Assembly (NCBI GenBank): GCA_023423975.1 | Contig: JAFAEO010000084.1 | Coordinates: 201,908 to 265,907 of the forward strand | Direction of reading: 5' to 3' | Origin: Pseudomonadota bacterium | Lineage (GTDB): Bacteria; Pseudomonadota; Gammaproteobacteria; Burkholderiales; Burkholderiaceae_B | Length of the DNA stretch: 64,000 nt | In this document: piece after piece, positions 6,412-14,306 of the stretch | How the letters are laid out: the number at the start of each line of letters is the position of its first letter | Position numbering within the stretch: position 1 is the first letter of the stretch | The notes under the pieces: generated by a model | Told to the model about the DNA's origin: nothing | Database searches by the model: none | Seen by the model: only the letters and a program-made list of their open reading frames with translations | Program-made: the position numbers and the translations under genes

Positions 6412-7281
6412 ATGTCGAATCTGACTATTCACAATCAAATGGCCAGCAAACTGGCTGAGCGCCTGGGCATTGAAGGCTCTGGCGAACTGGTCAACGTGCT
6501 CAAGGGTACAGCGTTCAAAGGCAATGCAACCGACGCGCAAATGACCGCGTTGCTGATCGTTGCCAACGAATACAAGCTGAACCCCTGGACCAAGGAAATC
6601 TACGCGTTTCCGGACAAAGGCGGCGGCATTGTGCCCGTGGTCGGTGTTGATGGCTGGTTGCGCATTATCAATGAGCATCCGCAATTTGACGGCATGGACG
6701 TGGAGCTGTCCGCTGATGGTGAAGAAGCGACTTGCACCATTCACCGCAAGGACCGCAAGAACCCGACACGCATTACTGAATATCTGAGCGAGTGCAAGCG
6801 CGGTACCGACCCGTGGAAAACCTCCCCACGGCGCATGCTTCGCCATAAATCGATCATCCAGTGCGCACGTGTGGCTTTCGGCTACGGCGGCATCCACGAC
6901 CAGGACGAGGTGCAATCCATTGTCGATATGGGGTCCATCGATGGTGAAACAGGCGAAGTGCGGCCGGCTACAAAAATGCCCGGCTCCAAGAAAGAAAAGG
7001 CGACGCGCACCCAGGCTGACACGATTGATGTGAATGCCACCGAAGTACAGGACTCACAACCAACACCCGAGCCACAGAAACAAACTGCTGCGCCCGCGCA
7101 ATCATCCGGCAGTGGTGAACGTGCCTCTATCGGAGAAAAACGCCATGTAGAGCTTAAATTGCAGCAGGCCGGCATTGCCCTGGCTGATGCGATGGAAGCC
7201 TGCGGCCTCTCGGACTTCGAAAATCTGAGCCGCGACGGTTTTGTGTGTCTGCTCGAACACGCCAAGAGCCACGCCAAATGA
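6412..7281 (+). CDS. bet: Phage recombination protein Bet (RecT/Red-beta superfamily)
   Basis: 289 residues. Residues 1-180 carry the Bet pattern: FKGNATDAQMTALLIVANEY, NPWTKEIYAFPDKGGGIVPV, VGVDGWLRIINEHPQF, then RMLRHKSIIQCARVAFGYGG. Red-beta-type proteins anneal complementary single strands during phage recombination and replication. The C-terminal 100 residues are a variable Pro/Gln-rich linker and a short helical domain, where host SSB or DNA contacts usually lie (family knowledge). Its stop overlaps the exonuclease ATG (ATGA), the standard single-strand annealing pair. Confidence 0.9.
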   Translation: MSNLTIHNQMASKLAERLGIEGSGELVNVLKGTAFKGNATDAQMTALLIVANEYKLNPWTKEIYAFPDKGGGIVPVVGVDGWLRIINEHPQFDGMDVELSADGEEATCTIHRKDRKNPTRITEYLSECKRGTDPWKTSPRRMLRHKSIIQCARVAFGYGGIHDQDEVQSIVDMGSIDGETGEVRPATKMPGSKKEKATRTQADTIDVNATEVQDSQPTPEPQKQTAAPAQSSGSGERASIGEKRHVELKLQQAGIALADAMEACGLSDFENLSRDGFVCLLEHAKSHAK

Positions 7282-7874
7282 ATGCCGTAGCCGAACCCCT
7301 TCGTTTCGTTGAGGACTCGCACCAGTATTTTGTCGGCAAGACAGAAGTGCCTGGCGTCACCTCGATCATCAAGCCGCTATATGACTTTTCCGGGATCGAT
7401 CCGCAGGTGCTGAACGCCAAGCGTGATCTGGGTATTGCCGTGCACAAGTGCTGCGAGCTTTACGACGATAACGATCTGGACGAAGAAACGGTAGCAGATG
7501 AATGGCGTCCGTATTTCGCTGCCTGGGTTCGGTTCCGCCGGGAAACAGGCTTTAACCCCAGCGCAAACGAAAAGCGCATCTATCACGCGTTGATGGGCTA
7601 TGCCGGCACGATCGATAGGGCAGGGCTGTTCCAGAAGCAGCCGGCCATCATCGACATTAAGACCACAGCGGTTATCAAAGCTGCGGTCGGCGTTCAGTTG
7701 GCGGCCTATGAAGCCGCGCTGCGCAGCCAGACAGGTACGTTTTACAACCGGTTCAGCGTGCAGCTCAAAGAAGACGGCAGCTATCGGCTGGACCAGTTCA
7801 AAGACCCGCACGACTTTAACGTGTTTTCTTCTTTACTCACTGTTTATAAATGGACCAAAAATCATGCAAATTGA
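7278..7874 (+). CDS. Phage exonuclease, PD-(D/E)XK type (Bet partner)
   Basis: 198 residues from ATG 7278, which overlaps the bet stop; an upstream in-frame start at 7245 would overlap bet by 37 bases and is disfavoured. GTIDRAGLFQKQPAIIDIKTT contains the D...D-I-K core of PD-(D/E)XK nucleases, and AVGVQLAAYEAAL matches the following QxxxY helix of RecB/lambda-exo-like enzymes. It should resect double-strand ends to give 3' tails for Bet. Shorter than lambda Exo (226 aa) but typical for this subgroup. Confidence 0.8.
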   Translation: MNAVAEPLRFVEDSHQYFVGKTEVPGVTSIIKPLYDFSGIDPQVLNAKRDLGIAVHKCCELYDDNDLDEETVADEWRPYFAAWVRFRRETGFNPSANEKRIYHALMGYAGTIDRAGLFQKQPAIIDIKTTAVIKAAVGVQLAAYEAALRSQTGTFYNRFSVQLKEDGSYRLDQFKDPHDFNVFSSLLTVYKWTKNHAN

Positions 7875-8655
7875 CCTCAAAACACCTGACCAGGACACGC
7901 TAAACAACGACGCCCAGATCGTCTTGGAAGTAGCCGAAACGTATGTCATCGACAGCCCGCTGATGTTTGCCGAGGCTGGCGAAGAACTCAAGCGCATCAA
8001 GGCCAAGAGTAAGGAGCTCAACGACAAGCGCGTAGCCATCACCAAGCCGCTCGACGACGCCAAGAAGGCTGTCATGGATCTGTTCCGCAAACCAGTGGAG
8101 ATCCTGAGCCAGGCCGAAATGGTCCTGAAAAACTCCATCGTTGACTACCAGGAGCAGCAGGCACGCATCGCCCGCCTGGAGCAACAGAAACAGGAAGAAG
8201 CCCAGCGCATTGAGCGTGAGGCATTGCAAGCAAAGGCCCGGGCAGCCGAGGAAGCGGCGCGCAAGGAAGCTGAAGAACTGCAGCGTAAAGCCAATGAAGC
8301 GGCCAAAAAGGGTGACGAGGCCGAGGCGCAAAAGATCGCGGAGCAAGCGCAGATTGCGTTTCAGACCGGTCAGGCCCAGGCAAATGTTATAGCTGCCGAG
8401 GCCAGCGCAATGAGCGCGCCGGTTCAGGTCGCAGCGCCCTCCAAGGTGGCTGGTATCAGCATGCGGGAGACATGGAAAGCTGAGGTAACCGATAAGGAAG
8501 CGCTGGTGAAGTACATCGCCGCTAATCCGCACCTGCTCAATTTGGTGGACGTCAACAATAGCGCCGTCAACCAGATGGCCAAGGCCATGAAAGGCAATCT
8601 GAATATTCCGGGTGTGCGTGCATACGCTGAAAAGAGCGTAGCGGCCCGGGCTTGA
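7864..8655 (+). CDS. Coiled-coil phage protein of the recombination operon
   Basis: 263 residues from ATG 7864, overlapping the exonuclease stop by 11 bases. Residues 1-75 are helical (LMFAEAGEELKRIKAKSKEL, KPLDDAKKAVMDLF), residues 85-185 are a long Ala/Glu/Gln/Arg coiled coil, and a C-terminal domain follows (ISMRETWKAEVTDKEALVKY, NVPGVRAYAEK-like ending). This architecture is common beside RecT/exonuclease pairs in phages but has no assigned role; an end-binding or scaffold role is a guess. Confidence 0.75.
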   Translation: MQIDLKTPDQDTLNNDAQIVLEVAETYVIDSPLMFAEAGEELKRIKAKSKELNDKRVAITKPLDDAKKAVMDLFRKPVEILSQAEMVLKNSIVDYQEQQARIARLEQQKQEEAQRIEREALQAKARAAEEAARKEAEELQRKANEAAKKGDEAEAQKIAEQAQIAFQTGQAQANVIAAEASAMSAPVQVAAPSKVAGISMRETWKAEVTDKEALVKYIAANPHLLNLVDVNNSAVNQMAKAMKGNLNIPGVRAYAEKSVAARA

Positions 8656-8692
8656 TCTGATTACCAGCCAGCATAACCCCAAGGAGACAGAC

Positions 8693-8884
8693 ATGCACAC
8701 AGAGGTCATCAAGGTAAACATGCTACACGGCGCCGTCAAGTTCCAGTATGACAACGGGCAGGCCCGGGCTTTGAATGAGGCCGAGTCAGTGGAGTTTCAC
8801 AAGCGGTACGAGATCTGCCGGCGGCATTTCTCCTGCGATGCGAGCAGGGTGAAGGTTCACGTAGCAAATAAGTATTTTCATTAA
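8693..8884 (+). CDS. Small phage protein of unknown function (63 aa)
   Basis: 63 residues with CAAGGAGA upstream of ATG 8693. The sequence (VKFQYDNGQARALNEAESVEFHKRYE) suggests a short beta-hairpin and helix with two cysteines. Not recognised. It is the last gene before a 0.67 kb stretch without convincing coding content. Confidence 0.6.
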   Translation: MHTEVIKVNMLHGAVKFQYDNGQARALNEAESVEFHKRYEICRRHFSCDASRVKVHVANKYFH

Positions 8885-9552
8885 GCCGTACGCCAGCCTG
8901 AAGGCGCACAGGCCCATGGCAGTTTGGTGAGCACTGCCGTCCGGATTGGCTCTGATTAGTGGGACGTAAAGCGACAGAGAGCCTGACAGTCGGGAACAGA
9001 CCGGCACTGAACGCCTCCGTGAGAGGGGAGGATCCGCACAGTATGTCGGCCAGTTGTGCGAGGACCCTTAAGGCCGACTTAACCGGGGCGCTTTGTAGGG
9101 CTGGAAAACCGGGGATAGGTATAGCTAAAACCCTGCAACGTGTTGGCTGGCTCACGTAAATAAGCCAGCACCGAATTCTTGGCGGCTTGCTGGTTTCTGC
9201 AACGGAATCAAATGTGGAGTGAACCAGACAGCGAACGTGGAGCTGCGAAAAACCACGAGGCTTAGCCAATGGGCCACACCAAGCACGCTGACGGCGATGG
9301 AAAGACCGCTGACACCCCGGAAAGACGGGGACCCTGATTTAAGCGCGTTCACCTCTGGGGGCAGAGGGCCGGACTTTCCAAACCGGCAGAGCGCGCTGCA
9401 ATGAGGGTCGGCGTTGAAGGAAACGCACAGTAGGCAACGAAATCCCTTGCCGCCCAAGGGGCGGAGCCGAAAGGTCGGAACTGGAGCCAGTAGGCGATGA
9501 AAGTGCCCAAACCAGCCGGTATCAAGCCCGGCACCGTCACAAATTTTCAACC
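8885..9552 (+). ncRNA. Candidate large structured RNA in the prophage operon
   Basis: No credible gene spans this 668-base gap in an otherwise gapless operon; open frames are at most about 65 codons on the plus strand and lack ribosome sites. The stretch is dense in exact local hairpins: GGCAGT/ACTGCC (8918/8933), GGCTCT/AGAGCC (8948/8978), CCTCC/GGAGG (9014/9027), GTCGGCC/GGCCGAC (9045/9072), GCTGGCT/AGCCAGC (9146/9163), CGTGG/CCACG (9236/9253), CCCCG/CGGGG (9315/9326), GCCGG/CCGGC (9368/9383) and CCGCCC/GGGCGG (9450/9459). Loops are often purine-rich (GAAAGA). Size and phage context resemble classes such as ROOL or GOLLD, but no class was recognised. Confidence 0.5.
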
Positions 9553-9565
9553 AGGAGCCATAACC

Positions 9566-10318
9566 ATGACACGCAAAAAGAAAGACCAGCCAGAAAACGA
9601 AAACCAGCAGCCACAGGCCGAAGAGCGCGATATCCGTGAAATGACCGCCGACACAGTCGGCCGCGACATTCTCCAAGCATTACTGCAGGAAATTAAATTG
9701 CTGCCCAAGCCATGGGATGCGTTGTCGCAGACCAAGCAGGACGAGGTTATTGATCGGCTGCGCAGCCGGGTCGACCATAACGTAAAAATGGCTGTGCACA
9801 TCATTTCGTCTGACAGTCGTACCGTCGTTATGGGCGATTTGGAGTCAATTACCAGCAAGGACGGTATCAAATGCACGTTCAAAATCAACAGCAATGCCGT
9901 AGGACGCCATGAATTGTTCGATAGTGTCGGCAAAGCCTGCTTGCTGGTCGTAGCTGATGCCGACGAATACACCGGTGGCATGGATGCCGTGAAGGGCGAG
10001 TCAGATCAGCGCGCCATGGATCTGGGCCATGAATACCACGATAACGATGGCGGCGGCATGGATGACGACAATGTCGTGGACGCAGAGATCCGCGAAGTTG
10101 AATACCAGCCAAGCGCCGAGGATCTCAAAGAATATTACGACCTGGGATATCAGGCCGCATCAGAAGGCAAGCCGGAGTCCGCATGCCCGCAGGTGCACGG
10201 CAAATTGTGCGTTCAGTGGGTTAAGGGTCACAAGAAATGTACCGAGGACCGCTCGAAGTGGCCGTTTCCAAATAATAACAAGTCTGACGAAGATCAGCGC
10301 GAAGAAGAGGGCGCGTAA
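9566..10318 (+). CDS. Phage protein with C-terminal RMF/CrpP-like domain
   Basis: 250 residues from ATG 9566, chosen because AGGAG lies nine bases upstream; an in-frame ATG at 9497 lies in the structured region. Residues 1-25 are charged and disordered, 26-150 form an uncharacterised alpha/beta domain, then comes an acidic linker (DNDGGGMDDDN). Residues 195-235, with YDLGYQAASEGKPESACP then QWVKGHKKC, fit the ribosome modulation factor/CrpP pattern (GYxAxxxGK...CP...W..G). RMF itself binds 30S/70S ribosomes and promotes hibernation; a ribosome or nucleic-acid contact here is inferred. Confidence 0.65.
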   Translation: MTRKKKDQPENENQQPQAEERDIREMTADTVGRDILQALLQEIKLLPKPWDALSQTKQDEVIDRLRSRVDHNVKMAVHIISSDSRTVVMGDLESITSKDGIKCTFKINSNAVGRHELFDSVGKACLLVVADADEYTGGMDAVKGESDQRAMDLGHEYHDNDGGGMDDDNVVDAEIREVEYQPSAEDLKEYYDLGYQAASEGKPESACPQVHGKLCVQWVKGHKKCTEDRSKWPFPNNNKSDEDQREEEGA

Positions 10319-10815
10319 TGGCATCTGTCAACAAAGTCATCCTTGTTGGCAACCTGGGGCGGGATCCGGAAGTTCGGTATTCCCCCGATGGCGCTGCCAT
10401 CTGCAATGTCTCGGTCGCCACCACTTCGCAATGGAAGGACAAAAACAGCGGGGAAAAGCGCGAGGACACGGAATGGCATCGGGTGGTGTTCTATAACCGC
10501 CTGGCTGAAGTTGTAGGCGAACTCGCGCGCAAAGGACGCTCGATGTATATCGAGGGCAAGCTCAAGACTCGTAAATGGCAGGATAAGGACACCGGCGCCG
10601 ATCGGTTCTCAACTGAGATTGTGGCAGATCAAATGCAGCTGCTTGGTGGCCGCGATTCTGACGGGCAGGCCGATGCACCAGCAGCAGCCAGGCAACCCGC
10701 TGCAAGGCCGCAAGCGAGGCAGGGCGGGGTAAGCAGGGGTGCATCCAACATCATGGACATGGACGACGATATCCCCTTTGCCGCTCCACGCGGTTTGATT
10801 ATTCATTCACTGTAG
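10318..10815 (+). CDS. ssb: Single-stranded DNA-binding protein
   Basis: 165 residues. Residues 1-110 are a standard SSB OB-fold (MASVNKVILVGNLGRDPEVR, EWHRVVFYNRLAEVVGELA). The Gln/Ala/Arg-rich linker ends in the acidic tip motif MDMDDDIPF, but eleven further residues (AAPRGLIIHSL) follow, so the tip is not terminal as in host SSB. The ATG overlaps the previous stop by one base. It serves the Bet/exonuclease system and phage replication. Confidence 0.9.
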   Translation: MASVNKVILVGNLGRDPEVRYSPDGAAICNVSVATTSQWKDKNSGEKREDTEWHRVVFYNRLAEVVGELARKGRSMYIEGKLKTRKWQDKDTGADRFSTEIVADQMQLLGGRDSDGQADAPAAARQPAARPQARQGGVSRGASNIMDMDDDIPFAAPRGLIIHSL

Positions 10816-10822
10816 GCATGCC

Positions 10823-11029
10823 ATGAACGAGGTAATGACAATCGACGCTGTCGTGCTGCAGGAGATCCGGCGAAAGTGGCCACGCCACACGCTGGACACT
10901 ATCCTTGACGATCGCCCGGGCCTGGCGCCGGTGCTGGAGCATATCGGGCAGCGCTGCGGCGTTGCGGTTTATGGGAAATTTTATACGGGCCGCTGCATTG
11001 TGCGGGCTGTGGAAGGGGCGAGGGGATGA
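10823..11029 (+). CDS. Small phage protein of unknown function (68 aa)
   Basis: 68 residues, basic and helical (VVLQEIRRKWPRHTLDTILD, VLEHIGQRCGVAVYGKFYTG). Starts seven bases after ssb and its stop overlaps the next start (ATGA). No recognised family; the tight spacing supports it as a real operon member. Confidence 0.55.
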   Translation: MNEVMTIDAVVLQEIRRKWPRHTLDTILDDRPGLAPVLEHIGQRCGVAVYGKFYTGRCIVRAVEGARG

Positions 11030-11475
11030 CACTACCTTACGAAAACGCGACAAGCGGTGGTAAAGCCCTGTCGGACCTGAACGCCATTCTCACCAAATTC
11101 GGCTGCACTCGGTTCGGCACCATGACGGACATCGAGAAGGGCGAGTTGCTGGTTCAGTTCTCATATAAATGCCGGGATGTCAGCGCCCGAGCCAGCTATC
11201 GAGGTTATGCGGCCGCATGGCTCAAAGAGCACCCCTACACTGTCCGCACGCGGATCACTCGGCAGAAACACGAAGAGAAGGCGCTACGGCAGGCAGAAAT
11301 CAGCGTCTGCTCGATCCTGCGGGATTGGATTAAGGGTCAGGTCATGGCCGTGGAAACCGGGATCCTGACTTTCGAAGGTGCGTTCCTTGGGCAGATCATG
11401 CTCGGCAATGGACGCACGGTATTAGAGGCCGTACAAGATCAGAATTTACTGCCGGCGCCGGAGACAGCGAAATGA
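11026..11475 (+). CDS. Conserved phage hypothetical protein (149 aa)
   Basis: 149 residues beginning MTLPYENATSGGKALSDLN, followed by ILTKFGCTRFGTMTDIEKGE and a helical half (EKALRQAEISVCSILRDWIK). Proteins with this PYENATSG...FG.GT start are recurrent in proteobacterial phage early regions, without a known role. ATGA overlap at both ends couples it to its neighbours. Confidence 0.65.
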   Translation: MTLPYENATSGGKALSDLNAILTKFGCTRFGTMTDIEKGELLVQFSYKCRDVSARASYRGYAAAWLKEHPYTVRTRITRQKHEEKALRQAEISVCSILRDWIKGQVMAVETGILTFEGAFLGQIMLGNGRTVLEAVQDQNLLPAPETAK

Positions 11476-11798
11476 CCAACACCATCCGCCGCGTGCTTGA
11501 AACGACAAAACAACAATGGGGTGAATCTATGAACTTGCCTTATCTGACCGACATTGAAATCAATGATATCTGCGCGCCGCTCAGGCGCTCGACAGCCCAA
11601 TGTCGGTTTCTCACTGGCTTGGGCTTACTCGTACGGAAAAAGCCCAACGGGCGGCCACTGGTAGCACGGAATGAATTCGAACGCGCTATGATTAATAAGC
11701 CGGTAGCCAGTGCGGCAAATGATCTCGACAGTCAACCGGACCGGGAAGCTTATCTACGTCTTATAAAAAAGGGAAATAATGGGGCGAAAACGGCTTAA
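11472..11798 (+). CDS. DUF4224 protein, possible excisionase-type partner of integrase
   Basis: 108 residues; residues 20-70 (LPYLTDIEINDICAPLRRS, RFLTGLGLLVRKKPNGRPLV) fit the short DUF4224 domain usually encoded directly before phage integrases. The small winged-helix look and position suggest a directionality factor (inference). The start at 11472 overlaps the previous stop; ATG 11529 is an alternative. It overlaps the integrase gene by 20 bases. Confidence 0.7.
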   Translation: MTNTIRRVLETTKQQWGESMNLPYLTDIEINDICAPLRRSTAQCRFLTGLGLLVRKKPNGRPLVARNEFERAMINKPVASAANDLDSQPDREAYLRLIKKGNNGAKTA

Positions 11799-12855
11799 TA
11801 ATCCGCTGAATCTGCCGGAGCGTGTCTATGCGCATCATGGGGCGTTTTTCTATGTGCACCCGGATGGAAGATGGGAGCACATTGGCACAGACGTTAATGA
11901 GGCCAGGAAACGCGGCTTGCTGTACGCTGACCCCGAAAGCCAGTTCGGGACGATGGCATATTGGCTGGATATGTTCCTGGTGCACTGCCAAGAGCGCACC
12001 GGTCTGGAGAGAAAGAGAGGCGGGCTGTCACCGTTGACACTTCGTGATTACCAGACAACGGTCGTTTATCTCAAATCATATTTCGGCAAGATGCTGGCGC
12101 ACCAGGTCAAAGGTCACCACGTAGCCGAATATTTGGATATGGGCTTGAAGGCGAACAGGGGCGTGCGCGCAAACCGGGAGAAGGCGACGTTGTCGGCTTG
12201 TTTCACCTGGCTGCGAACAAAGCCAGATTCAGGAATAACCGATAATCCTTGCATCGGGATCCGGCGGAACCGGGAAACAAAACGGGATCGGTACATTACG
12301 CACGATGAATATGAGGCGGTGGCCAGGATTGCGCCGCGCAATATCGTCGCTTTGATGAATCTTATTTATCGCACGCTGCAGCGCCCCGAGGATATTATCG
12401 AATGGACCCCGGCCAACATTATCAAAAAACGGGAATCTGACGGTACCGTGCGTAAGGTGATCCGCAATGACCAGGGCAAGCGCCTGGGCAGTGGCGGCAA
12501 GGTCGTAGATATTCTGGTTACACCGGAAATCGAGAGTATTCTTGCGTCCATTTCCCCTGAACCACCGATTTACCTATCTGCCACCACGACATACATCCGG
12601 ACACGTAAAGATTTGCCGTATACCTATTCAGGGCTGACAGCGATTCTCAGGCGATACATTCAAAAGGCCGGTGTAGCGTCGTTCGGGTTTTACGACATGA
12701 AGGGCAAGGGCGCGACTGACATGTGGCGAAGCGGGGTGCCGTTAGAGCAGATCCAGGTGCTTTGCGGGCATGAATCGGTTACCACCACCGAGGTCTACGT
12801 GAAGTCTCGATGGGTCGATACCGTAGAGCCAAACAAGGGCAAATTGTCCGCGTAA
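11779..12855 (+). CDS. int: Tyrosine recombinase (phage integrase)
   Basis: 358 residues: N-terminal arm-binding part (about 1-60), SAM-like core-binding domain (65-175) and catalytic domain (180-358). The first catalytic Arg is in TLQRPEDIIEW, the GH motif is LCGHES, and the nucleophile Tyr lies in TEVYVKSRW. The usual HxxR box is FYDMKGKGATDM, with Lys where Arg is normal, a variant seen in one phage integrase branch. AAGGGA precedes ATG 11779. The attachment site lies 150 bases downstream. Confidence 0.9.
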   Translation: MGRKRLNNPLNLPERVYAHHGAFFYVHPDGRWEHIGTDVNEARKRGLLYADPESQFGTMAYWLDMFLVHCQERTGLERKRGGLSPLTLRDYQTTVVYLKSYFGKMLAHQVKGHHVAEYLDMGLKANRGVRANREKATLSACFTWLRTKPDSGITDNPCIGIRRNRETKRDRYITHDEYEAVARIAPRNIVALMNLIYRTLQRPEDIIEWTPANIIKKRESDGTVRKVIRNDQGKRLGSGGKVVDILVTPEIESILASISPEPPIYLSATTTYIRTRKDLPYTYSGLTAILRRYIQKAGVASFGFYDMKGKGATDMWRSGVPLEQIQVLCGHESVTTTEVYVKSRWVDTVEPNKGKLSA

Positions 12856-13007
12856 AAATACTGTATACTACATTCGATAATGCCGGCAAATAAAGATCAA
12901 CTTGCCACGTATTTACTGGCTTTCCGAGCATCTAAATTCAACTGAATATTTGCCATTCGTCTATCAAATCTCTTGGTTTTATGCGGGTCTCAGCGTCGAA
13001 CTTAGTC

Positions 13008-13056
13008 CGGACTCATAATCCTTTGGTCGCTGGTTCGAGTCCAGCCGGGGGGACCA
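13008..13056 (+). other. Phage attachment site: 3' half of a CAU-anticodon tRNA
   Basis: The stretch holds an anticodon loop (ACTCATAAT), variable loop, complete T arm (GCTGG-TTCGAGT-CCAGC, 13029-13045), an acceptor 3' strand and ACCA (13053-13056). No matching D arm or 5' acceptor strand is found upstream, so it is a fragment. The loop and T-arm sequence resemble tRNA-Ile2/tRNA-Met types. Next to an integrase this is the expected attachment core; the intact tRNA should flank the other end, outside the window. Confidence 0.75.
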
Positions 13057-13082
13057 GAGAAAGCTTTTAAAATCAATAAATT

Positions 13083-13108
13083 AGCCGCTCATGTAGCGGC
13101 TTTTTTGT
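13083..13108 (+). terminator. Terminator next to the attachment site
   Basis: AGCCGCT-CATGT-AGCGGCT followed by TTTTTGTTTT, downstream of the tRNA fragment. It probably was the terminator of the tRNA gene carried with the attachment core. It overlaps the end of the leftward integrase remnant. Confidence 0.75.
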
Positions 13109-13502
13109 TTTCTGATTTGCCACCGTGACTAAATCGTGACTGGATTTGGCTGGCCGTGACATATTGGGCAAGATGGCCAACATCCAAATGAGCATATTTC
13201 TGCACCATCTCGATCGTCTCCCAACCACCCAATTCTTTCAATATCATAAGCGGCGTTCCAGATTGAACGTGCCAACTTGCCCAGGTATGTCGCAGATCGT
13301 GGAATTTGAGTTTTTTCAGCCCTGCACCCTCATGTGCTGCCCGTTTGCGCATCGCATGCGCATTACCCTCACTATCGCCCAGCAGAGCGTCCTGATAGCA
13401 AAGTTCGCTCCCCGGACATGGCCATGCTCCTGCCGGGCACCGTGCTGCTCTGGCCATAAGCGCAATGACATGTGGGAGAGGGCGATTTCCGACCTGGGCC
13501 AA
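13089..13502 (-). pseudogene. Decayed tyrosine recombinase, C-terminal part only
   Basis: The last 55 codons read KLKFHDLRHTWASWHVQSGT then LKELGGWETIEMVQKYAHLD, the HxLRH, GW and Tyr boxes of phage integrases. Upstream, the matching reading is split over frames: an RPLPHVIAL piece, then a PEQHGARQEHGHV piece in another frame (around 13420-13450), then back. The N-terminal two thirds are missing. It is a dead integrase of a second prophage, read toward the first prophage's attachment site. Confidence 0.8.
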
Positions 13503-14267
13503 ATTGCAGCTGCGGAGGCTCTTTCCGGCTGCGTGTCGAATAATCGACTTGGGGTAGGGATCGTTAAGCGGATATTTGGGGATAAGTCATTGACGCTGGA
13601 ACAACTGGCTGAGCGGACTGGGGTGGCCGCTAAAAAAGACAAGGCCACCGCCGCGTCTGGCGGTCGCCCCCTACCCCCAGAAAACATGCTTGATGGGGGT
13701 TTTTGCTATCTGGCGCCAGCAAATGAAGTAGTTGATTGGGTAAACCGGTGCATTCTGGACGATGATGGCCCAATCCATAACACGGACCACTTACACCTCG
13801 ACCAGGCACATATCGGCTATCTCTGGGCTTCCAACTCCTTCGCCAAGCAAGGTCGTACCGTGATCGGACACGCTGAGCAAGTCATGATTCGGGCTGGGGG
13901 CTGGCAAAAGGCCAGACAGGAGCAGCAGCTGCGCGAATGGTTTGGCTACGTTCCTGACTTCCTTATCACCCTTGCGGCAGACTATTGTGCCCAGTGCAGT
14001 GATTTGGAGTTCTGCGCCTTGGTCGAACATGAGCTGTACCACATCGGGCAGGAGCTGGATGATTTCGGATCGCCCAAATTCACCAAGGAAGGATTGCCTA
14101 AGCTCGCATTACGCGGCCATGACGTGGAAGAGTTCGTCGGAGTCGTACGGCGTTATGGTGCTAACGCGCAGGTCACCAAGCTAATGGAAGCCGCCAAAGA
14201 TCCTGCCAAAGTATCCAGATTGAACGTAGCTCAGGCCTGCGGTACATGTTTGTTTAAGACTGCATAG
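13470..14267 (+). CDS. Putative phage metallopeptidase (zincin, HExxH)
   Basis: About 265 residues from ATG 13470. The open frame extends further upstream but only antisense to the integrase remnant, so that part is rejected. The domain DGGFCYLAPANEVVDWV to VEEFVGVVRRYG matches the putative phage metallopeptidase family; EHELYHIGQ supplies the HExxH zinc site, preceded by LAADYCAQCSDLEFCALVEH. A region of Lys/Ala linker lies before the domain. The N-terminus may be truncated by the recombination that joined it to the integrase remnant. Found in phages with unknown substrate. Confidence 0.7.
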   Translation: MWERAISDLGQIAAAEALSGCVSNNRLGVGIVKRIFGDKSLTLEQLAERTGVAAKKDKATAASGGRPLPPENMLDGGFCYLAPANEVVDWVNRCILDDDGPIHNTDHLHLDQAHIGYLWASNSFAKQGRTVIGHAEQVMIRAGGWQKARQEQQLREWFGYVPDFLITLAADYCAQCSDLEFCALVEHELYHIGQELDDFGSPKFTKEGLPKLALRGHDVEEFVGVVRRYGANAQVTKLMEAAKDPAKVSRLNVAQACGTCLFKTA

Positions 14268-14306
14268 ATCAACGCGGAAACTTAGTTTTTTGGCTCCGAG
14301 CGAACG

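Noticed and set aside
8959..9404. Short plus-strand frames of about 60 codons in the gap
   Set aside because: No ribosome sites, poor composition, and the region is full of hairpins.
9484..9520. Group II intron domain V-like string (GAGCC...GATGAAAG) in the gap
   Set aside because: The lower stem of domain V does not form and no conserved 5' intron start was found; left as a test for covariance models.
9497..9565. Upstream in-frame start of the RMF-like protein
   Set aside because: It overlaps the structured region and lacks a ribosome site, while ATG 9566 has AGGAG at good spacing.
12980..13056. A complete tRNA gene
   Set aside because: Only the anticodon loop, T arm and acceptor 3' strand are present; no D arm or 5' acceptor strand precedes them.
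13146..13469. N-terminal extension of the metallopeptidase frame
   Set aside because: It is antisense to the integrase remnant and its residues look random and Cys/Pro-rich.
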